Below are positions 58,748 to 64,000 of a DNA stretch of 64,000 bases, in pieces. The notes below the pieces were generated by a model, which was not told the DNA's origin, searched no databases, and was given only the letters and a program-made list of their open reading frames with translations. The position numbers were made by a program, and so were the translations under genes. How positions within the stretch are numbered: position 1 is the first letter of the stretch; every line of letters starts with the position of its first letter. Location of the stretch: assembly GCA_016718525.1 (NCBI GenBank), contig JADKDD010000002.1, forward strand, positions 1,488,001-1,552,000. The letters run 5' to 3'. The stretch is from Rhodocyclaceae bacterium (GTDB taxonomy: Bacteria; Pseudomonadota; Gammaproteobacteria; Burkholderiales; Rhodocyclaceae).

Positions 58748-60295
58748 TCAGCGCAGACGTATGACCTGCCGAGGGTACGGTTTGCCAGCGAGTAGTGGTT
58801 TTGGTAACCCGCGCAGGGCAGCATTTGCTGCTTCACGTGATTCAAAGTCACCAGAGATGATACCAATCCGGGTGCCTCCCGGCAAATCCGACAGGTAAGC
58901 ACGCAGATCGTCAATATCACCGGCTTTGCGTACCTTCTTCAGATAGCTCTCTATGGCATCGGCACGCGTCTCATCGGTTGCCAACAGCTGAATAAACCAG
59001 TGATTGTCATTGGCCGTTTGCAACCAGGTGCGTCCAGCCTCCACTCGTTCCTGCGTGAGTTCTCCAAGCTTGATTTCCGTTGGCTTTGCGCTTGCTTTGC
59101 TTTGTACCGCCGGCGCAATGGGAGCTGAGGTCGTTACTGCGCCATCACTTTTTTTTTGCTCTGAAACGTTAGCGCGTTCACCTGAAAGCGGGCCGTTGGC
59201 AGGACTATCGTTTTTCAAATTCGAAGGGCCAGTAGTGGCGTCAGACGGCACAGATATTGCGGGCGCGATTGATGTCGGTTTGCTTTCAGCGATGGTTGCA
59301 GGCTGGGTAACGGGAGGAGCATCGGCTCGCGTGGGCGCCACGTTACTTAACCGACTATTCGTTTGCTCAGAGCCCCCGACCAAGGAATTAAAGTGGCCAC
59401 CCAAGATAAACCCGATGAACAAGGTCGTCACGATTATCAAAGCCAAAATCAGTGGAAGTCGCGATCTGGGTTTGGTGAAACTCGTCGTACTGAAATCACA
59501 ATCTTTGATGGCAGCGGTTACCTCGGCCTGTCCAATCTGGTGGCCGCCGCTCGAGAACGCAGCCAACAACGCCTTGTCGGCGATGATGTTGATGCGACGG
59601 GTCAAGCCCAGCGATGCTTTAGCAATAAGTTTGATCGCATCAGGAACAAATAAATTGGGTCCTTTGTAGCCGGCAGCACGCATCCGGAACTCAATGTAGC
59701 CGGCAACATCATCGTGAATTAGAGGCTCAAGAACGAAGTTGTGGGTAATTCGTTCTTTCAGTTGTCGCATGTCGGGACGACTCAGTACGTCATTCAGCTC
59801 AGGTTGTCCGAATAAAACCAACTGTAGCAATTTATGCTTGTTCGACTCAAGGTTCGACAATAGACGAATTTCCTCCAGCGTCTCCATTGGCATGGCATGG
59901 GCTTCATCAATCAACACGACAACTTGCTTGCCGTCACTGAATGATTGAATGAGGTGAGTATGCAATGCACGCAAGACGGTTGCGGTCCGCGCATTCTCGG
60001 GGACAACCAAAGTGAGCTCATCTGCAATCGCGTACAGAATATCGTCGCGAGATAGCGACGGATTTGCCAAATATATGGTAGTCACCCGCTCGGGTAACCG
60101 CTCCATTAACACCCGACACAGCATGGTCTTGCCGCTCCCAACTTCGCCGCTAACTTTTACGATGCCCTCGTCATGAGTGATGGCGTAGACGAGCGCATCC
60201 AAGGTGGCGCCACGATTCGCACCGGCAAAGAAGAAATCAGTGTGCGGCGTTATGCGAAAAGGAGCTTCGTTAAGGCCGAAATGTTCAAGGTACAT
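58748..60295 (-). CDS. ExeA/MshM-like AAA ATPase with membrane segment and C-terminal SPOR-like domain
   Basis: Protein of 515 residues. The N-terminal AAA ATPase (about 1-270) has FRITPHTDFFFAGANRG, Walker A SGEVGSGKTM and Walker B VVVLIDEAHAM, like ExeA/MshM ATPases of secretion and pilus systems. A transmembrane segment (LPLILALIIVTTLFIGFILG) is near 290. A low-complexity Pro/Ser/Ala linker follows, then a C-terminal region at about 430-510 (WFIQLLATDETRADAIESYL, IGIISGDFESREAANAALRGLP) that resembles SPOR peptidoglycan-binding domains. No gsp or msh genes are adjacent. It lies after a sigma-54 response regulator on the same strand. Confidence 0.85.
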   Translation of the reverse strand: MYLEHFGLNEAPFRITPHTDFFFAGANRGATLDALVYAITHDEGIVKVSGEVGSGKTMLCRVLMERLPERVTTIYLANPSLSRDDILYAIADELTLVVPENARTATVLRALHTHLIQSFSDGKQVVVLIDEAHAMPMETLEEIRLLSNLESNKHKLLQLVLFGQPELNDVLSRPDMRQLKERITHNFVLEPLIHDDVAGYIEFRMRAAGYKGPNLFVPDAIKLIAKASLGLTRRINIIADKALLAAFSSGGHQIGQAEVTAAIKDCDFSTTSFTKPRSRLPLILALIIVTTLFIGFILGGHFNSLVGGSEQTNSRLSNVAPTRADAPPVTQPATIAESKPTSIAPAISVPSDATTGPSNLKNDSPANGPLSGERANVSEQKKSDGAVTTSAPIAPAVQSKASAKPTEIKLGELTQERVEAGRTWLQTANDNHWFIQLLATDETRADAIESYLKKVRKAGDIDDLRAYLSDLPGGTRIGIISGDFESREAANAALRGLPKPLLAGKPYPRQVIRLR

Positions 60296-60320
60296 AGTTC
60301 AACGCGTTCTAGTCGTTCAA

Positions 60321-61811
60321 TTATTCAGGCTGCTGCGGAGGTTTTTCATTAATTTGATTTTTCCTGCCGGCGATGCGGGCAAGCGTATCGATACGATTGT
60401 ATAAGGTCGTCCTGTTGATTCCGAGCAATCGCGCGGCTTTACTCAAATTGCCGCCGCTAATGCGTTGTGCGGCCTCAATATAAGCTGCTTCACGTTGGCG
60501 AAGGCGGTCGTCGAGATTGAATGAACTGCTATTTTCAAGTTCTGCGCGGGCGACATTGATCCAATCTTCAGGGGTACGCTGACGCTTCGGTTCGCCCGTC
60601 ACTGCGACTACGCTGGCGGTCGGTTGAGTGTCCGGAACCGGGTTGTCGATGTCCAACTCAGATTCGAGCTCGTGACGCTCAATTTGGCGGCCGCCAAATT
60701 TTGCCGTCAAACGAATCGCGATGTTTCTCAGCTCGCGGACGTTGCCCGGGAACGGGTAATCGTTGAAACAGCGCTGTGCCTCACCGGACAGCCAAATTGG
60801 CGCACTTCCAGCTTGTGTGGCATACAAATTTTGAAAATGTTCCAGTAAGAGTAGCCGATCGGAGCCAAGTTCACGTAGCCGTGGCACGGAGATTGAAAGT
60901 ACTGACAGCCGATGGTATAGATCAGCGCGGAAAGTGTTGTCGCGGGATTCTCGTCTTAAATCTCTATTGGTTGCCGCGAGAACCCGTGCCGAAGACTGGC
61001 GGGTTTGTGTCTCACCAACGCGCTGGAACTCACCGTTTTCAAGCACCCGCAGGAGTTTTGGCTGCAACTCCATTGGCAGTTCGCCGATCTCGTCCAAAAA
61101 CAGCGTACCACCAGCTGCGTCTTCAAAATAGCCGGACCGGGCTGTGGTTGCGCCGGTAAAAGCGCCCTTGCCGTGACCAAACAGCGTTGCCTCGACCAGG
61201 CTTGGGGCGATTGAAGCGCAGTTAAGGGCTAAATACGGTTTGTCACTCCGTTCGGAGAGTTGGTGCAGCGCAGCCGCGACCAATTCCTTGCCGGATCCAG
61301 ATTCGCCCTCTATCAAGACAGGAAACTGTGAATTTGCAAACTGACGAATTTGCGTTCGAAGTTGCTGCATCGGCGGACTCTTGCCGATTAAGCCACCATC
61401 ATCAACCGTAACCTGGTCTTTGAAGCTCAGAACCCTCAGGAGCAGGTTGCGCAGAAACTCCGGGTTCGCTGGTTTAGCAATAAATTCGGTCGCTCCCAGT
61501 GCCCGCGCATGTCTGGCATTGGCTTCGTCCGCTTGTCCGGACAACACAATGATCCGTGTGCCGGGAGAGTGGGCAAGAATGTCGCGGATCAGCGCAAAAC
61601 CTTCGTCAGGACGGTGCGGCGTGGGGGGCAGGCCGAGGTCAATTATGGCGCCATTCACGTGCTTCCCCTGCCTAAGAATGCGGATGGCCTGGTGTCGTGA
61701 GTCAGCAACAACAACCTCAAAATCTGTGCCCAAAAAATAAGACATGGCGTCGACAATGAGCTCATCGTCATCGACGATCAAGAGCAGTGGTTTCTCGGGC
61801 ACGGCTTGCAT
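60321..61811 (-). CDS. Sigma-54-dependent response regulator (PrsR-like)
   Basis: NtrC-type activator of 496 residues. The receiver domain (1-125) has DDDELIV, a phospho-acceptor Asp in GAIIDLGLPP, and ends AKPANPEFL. The AAA domain (about 140-375) has Walker A GESGSGKE, GHGKGAFTGA (with the sigma-54 contact GAFTGA) and GGTLFLDEIGELP. A Fis-type HTH lies at the end (GGNLSKAARLLGINRTTLYNRI). The receiver sequence is most like the PEP-CTERM/EPS regulators called PrsR, but no partner kinase is visible. It may control the ATPase gene 25 bases downstream. Confidence 0.88.
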   Translation of the reverse strand: MQAVPEKPLLLIVDDDELIVDAMSYFLGTDFEVVVADSRHQAIRILRQGKHVNGAIIDLGLPPTPHRPDEGFALIRDILAHSPGTRIIVLSGQADEANARHARALGATEFIAKPANPEFLRNLLLRVLSFKDQVTVDDGGLIGKSPPMQQLRTQIRQFANSQFPVLIEGESGSGKELVAAALHQLSERSDKPYLALNCASIAPSLVEATLFGHGKGAFTGATTARSGYFEDAAGGTLFLDEIGELPMELQPKLLRVLENGEFQRVGETQTRQSSARVLAATNRDLRRESRDNTFRADLYHRLSVLSISVPRLRELGSDRLLLLEHFQNLYATQAGSAPIWLSGEAQRCFNDYPFPGNVRELRNIAIRLTAKFGGRQIERHELESELDIDNPVPDTQPTASVVAVTGEPKRQRTPEDWINVARAELENSSSFNLDDRLRQREAAYIEAAQRISGGNLSKAARLLGINRTTLYNRIDTLARIAGRKNQINEKPPQQPE

Positions 61812-61864
61812 CAGCGAATAATATCGGAAACACGCCAGATTGACCGCTTACCGTTGATCAGTCA

Positions 61865-61892
61865 TTGATTGAGCATTTGACTCTGGTAGACT
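61865..61892 (+). promoter_or_regulatory. Putative promoter of mla operon
   Basis: TTGATT (61865-61870), 16-base spacer, TAGACT (61887-61892). The start site would be about 30 bases before the mlaF GTG. It lies in the spacer divergent from the response regulator. The hexamers are imperfect. Confidence 0.35.
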
Positions 61893-61927
61893 ACTCCCAC
61901 GCTTTCCATTCGGCAGTTCATGCATCC

Positions 61928-62737
61928 GTGAATCAAGAGCCCCTCGTTCAAATCCGGGACCTGAGTTTTTCTTACGATAATCGCAAAATCCTGAGCGGCG
62001 TCAACCTCACGATCCCGCGGGGGAAAGTTGTCGCCATTATGGGTAGCTCAGGTTGTGGCAAGACAACGACCTTGCGTCTGATTGGTGGGCAGCTTAAGCC
62101 AACGTCTGGCGAAGTTCGCGTCAATGGACAGGTCGTCCACGAGCTTGATTCAGAGGGGCTTTATGCAATGCGCCGACGGACCGGTATGCTTTTTCAGTTT
62201 GGAGCGCTTTTTACAGATATGTCGGTGTATGACAATGTTGCGTTTCAAATGCGAGAACACACTGATTTGCCTGAAGCTCTGATTCATGATCTGGTGCTGA
62301 TGAAACTGCATGCAGTCGGACTACGTGGAGCACATAAACTCATGCCCTCTGAGCTGTCTGGCGGGATGGCGAGGCGGGTAGCGCTGGCACGGTCAATAGC
62401 GCTTGACCCGATGCTGATGATGTACGACGAGCCGTTTGCCGGACTTGATCCCATTTCGCTGTCCATCGTCGGTGTACTGATACGCAAACTTAATGATGCG
62501 CTTGGTGCGAGTTCCATCATTGTGACCCATGACGTGCAGGAGTCGCTAAAAATTGTCGACTACATCTATTTTGTTTCCGAAGGCAGGATAGTGGCGGAAG
62601 GAACTGCAGAGGAAATCAGGAATTCGAAAACCCCTTACGTACATCAATTCGTCTGGGGAGAGGCAGATGGCCCTGTGCCATTCCAGTACCCAACGCACAA
62701 TGCGTATGGCGACGAACTGTTGCAGAAGGCGGCTTGA
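61928..62737 (+). CDS. mlaF: Phospholipid ABC transporter ATPase MlaF
   Basis: ATPase of the Mla system that maintains outer-membrane lipid asymmetry, 269 residues. I chose the GTG at 61928, which gives VNQEPLVQIRDLSFSYDN, the normal family start; a TTG at 61865 lies on the promoter. Walker A is GSSGCGKTT, the signature LSGGMARRVALARSIA, and Walker B LMMYDEPFAGLDP. It heads mlaF-mlaE-mlaD. Confidence 0.95.
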   Translation: MNQEPLVQIRDLSFSYDNRKILSGVNLTIPRGKVVAIMGSSGCGKTTTLRLIGGQLKPTSGEVRVNGQVVHELDSEGLYAMRRRTGMLFQFGALFTDMSVYDNVAFQMREHTDLPEALIHDLVLMKLHAVGLRGAHKLMPSELSGGMARRVALARSIALDPMLMMYDEPFAGLDPISLSIVGVLIRKLNDALGASSIIVTHDVQESLKIVDYIYFVSEGRIVAEGTAEEIRNSKTPYVHQFVWGEADGPVPFQYPTHNAYGDELLQKAA

Positions 62738-62738
62738 G

Positions 62739-63536
62739 GTGAGCGACAACCGTGCGGTACAGTTGCTGATCAAGCTGGGACACCAAGTGACCAGTCGCTT
62801 GTGGCGACTGGGTTTTGCAAGCCGTTTTTTCCTTGCAATTTTCCTTCATTCCGGCACTTCGTTTAGGAGAATGCATCTCACATTCCGTGAAATATATTTC
62901 ACCGGGGTGATGTCTCTGATCATCATTCTGGTTTCCGGGCTATTTGTTGGAATGGTGCTCGGCTTGCAGGGGTATGACACTTTGCAGCGATATGGATCGG
63001 CAGAGGCATTGGGTATACTTGTTGCGCTCTCACTGGTCAGGGAATTGGGACCTGTGGTGGCTGCACTGCTTTTTGCCAGTCGCGCAGGCTCGGCAATCAC
63101 GGCGGAAATTGGCTTAATGAAAGCCACCGAACAGCTGTCGGCAATGGAAATGATGGCGGTTAATCCTATCGCCCGTGTGGTTGCACCGCGTTTTTGGGGC
63201 GGAGTCATTTCTATGCCACTGCTGGCGGCACTTTTTTCCGCCATGGGTGTTTTCGGCGGTTACCTTGTCGGCGTGGTCTTGATTGGTGTTGATTCCGGTT
63301 CGTTTTGGTCGCAAATGCAGGCAACGGTCGATTTTCGTGAGGATGTCGTCAACGGAATCATCAAGAGTTTCGTTTTCGGTGTAATCGTCAGTTGGGTTGC
63401 CGTGTTCGAGGGCTATGACTGTGAACCAACGGCGGAAGGTGTCTCGGGTGCAACAACTCGCACTGTGGTGACATCGTCATTGGCAATCCTGGCGGCGGAC
63501 TTTGTGTTAACTGCCTTAATGTTTCGAGGGGTTTGA
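62739..63536 (+). CDS. mlaE: Phospholipid ABC transporter permease MlaE
   Basis: Inner-membrane permease of the Mla system, 265 residues with about five to six hydrophobic segments. The start is the GTG at 62739, one base after the mlaF stop; the frame is open upstream only within mlaF. LGPVVAALLFASRAGSAITAEIGLMKATEQ and the preceding SLVRE are the MlaE signature (span). VNGIIKSFVFGVIVSWVAVFEGY is the conserved C-terminal part. Confidence 0.95.
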   Translation: MSDNRAVQLLIKLGHQVTSRLWRLGFASRFFLAIFLHSGTSFRRMHLTFREIYFTGVMSLIIILVSGLFVGMVLGLQGYDTLQRYGSAEALGILVALSLVRELGPVVAALLFASRAGSAITAEIGLMKATEQLSAMEMMAVNPIARVVAPRFWGGVISMPLLAALFSAMGVFGGYLVGVVLIGVDSGSFWSQMQATVDFREDVVNGIIKSFVFGVIVSWVAVFEGYDCEPTAEGVSGATTRTVVTSSLAILAADFVLTALMFRGV

Positions 63537-63537
63537 A

Positions 63538-64000
63538 ATGAGTCGTTCTGCACTGGATCTTTGGGTCGGATTTTTCGTTGCATTAGGTTTGGCGGCGATA
63601 CTGTTTCTGGCGCTTAAAGTGGGCAATTTGAGTTCAGCGAATGCCGGCGAAACCTATGCCCTTCAAGCGAAGTTTGATAACATCGGTGGACTAAAGGTTC
63701 GTTCCGCTGTCAAGAGCGCAGGTGTCGTGGTGGGACGGGTTACCAAAATTGACTTTGACTCATCGGCGTACGTGGCAGTTGTCAGCATGCAAATGGACGC
63801 CCGTTACAAGTTTCCGCGCGATACTTTTGCAACCATTAACACTTCGGGCCTGTTAGGCGATCAGTTCATTGGCTTCGACGTAGGCGGTGACACAGAAATG
63901 CTTAGCCCGGGTGATGTAATCAAGAAAACGCAGTCTGCGGTGGTGTTGGAAAAATTGATTAGCCAGTTCATGTTTAATCAGGCTTCAGACACGAAGGATA
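63538..64000 (+). CDS. mlaD: Phospholipid transport substrate-binding protein MlaD, 3' partial
   Basis: MCE-domain protein anchored in the inner membrane, forming the hexameric lipid channel of the Mla system. The first 154 residues are visible and the right edge cuts the gene. One transmembrane helix (LWVGFFVALGLAAILFLAL) is followed by the MCE domain (YALQAKFDNIGGLKVRSAVKSAGVVVGRV, ATINTSGLLGDQFIGFDVGG, as spans). The ATG lies just after the mlaE TGA. Confidence 0.95.
   Translation, partial: MSRSALDLWVGFFVALGLAAILFLALKVGNLSSANAGETYALQAKFDNIGGLKVRSAVKSAGVVVGRVTKIDFDSSAYVAVVSMQMDARYKFPRDTFATINTSGLLGDQFIGFDVGGDTEMLSPGDVIKKTQSAVVLEKLISQFMFNQASDTKD

Overview
The window reads as a chromosomal segment of a betaproteobacterium, most likely in or near the Burkholderiales. 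The gene neighbourhoods are typical of that group: darP next to pmbA, glyA-nrdR-ribD, gpmA-envC-ctpA-moeB facing rhodanese-grxC-secB-gpsA, pepA-holC facing lptFG, a sigma factor with DUF3619, DUF3106 and RDD genes facing ilvI-ilvH-ilvC-pssA-leuA, rpsP-rimM-trmD-rplS, and xseB-ispA-dxs-folE2. It is almost entirely housekeeping DNA. I see no tRNA, rRNA, CRISPR array, transposase or prophage.

Layout. 1-5.7 kb: an RND tripartite efflux operon whose adaptor is cut by the left edge. 6-10 kb: a LysE exporter, a small membrane protein, DarP, PmbA and an RsuA-type pseudouridine synthase. 10-14.7 kb: a complete branched-chain amino acid type ABC importer in the order G, F, binding protein, H, M. 15-19.2 kb: a TMEM175-like channel and a TRAP dicarboxylate/oxoacid-type transporter. 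19.3-25 kb: folate/one-carbon, ribonucleotide reductase control, riboflavin and MoeB genes. 25-32 kb: cell-envelope proteolysis and murein hydrolase activation (CtpA, EnvC), GpmA, then redox and SecB chaperone genes and GpsA. 32-35.6 kb: yajC-secD-secF. 35.6-44.8 kb: PurB, GST, HolC, PepA, LptF/LptG and an ECF-like sigma factor cluster. 45-51 kb: branched-chain amino acid synthesis (ilvI, ilvH, ilvC, leuA) with pssA. 51-54.8 kb: WrbA-like and YihY proteins, then the S16 operon. 54.8-58.7 kb: FolE2 and the isoprenoid genes dxs and ispA with xseB. 58.7-61.8 kb: an ExeA/MshM-like ATPase and a sigma-54 response regulator. 61.9-64 kb: the start of an mla phospholipid transport operon, cut by the right edge.

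The most unusual signal cuts across these genes. A 26-bp sequence (CCAGTTGGTGCYGGT, three variable bases, then ACGCCGTC) occurs nine times, eight well preserved and one decayed, at positions 7173, 14763, 22089, 27589, 34955, 43308, 48332, 51032 and 58714. It lies between genes and also inside ribD, envC, secF, a DUF2069 gene and a DUF3106 gene. In four of those five genes it reads in the same frame and adds the peptide VGAGxTPS (VGADKTPS in envC). The copies are unusually evenly spaced, about one per 6.4 kb. It looks like a dispersed element that can insert within proteins, and I do not recognise it as a named family.

Other oddities: rplS (ribosomal protein L19) has lost its conserved C-terminal third at a junction with folE2. 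The sigma factor gene has no ordinary start codon ahead of its conserved N-terminus and has an in-frame TAG upstream. LivF carries arginine for the Walker A lysine. A leucine-rich 40-codon ORF precedes leuA.
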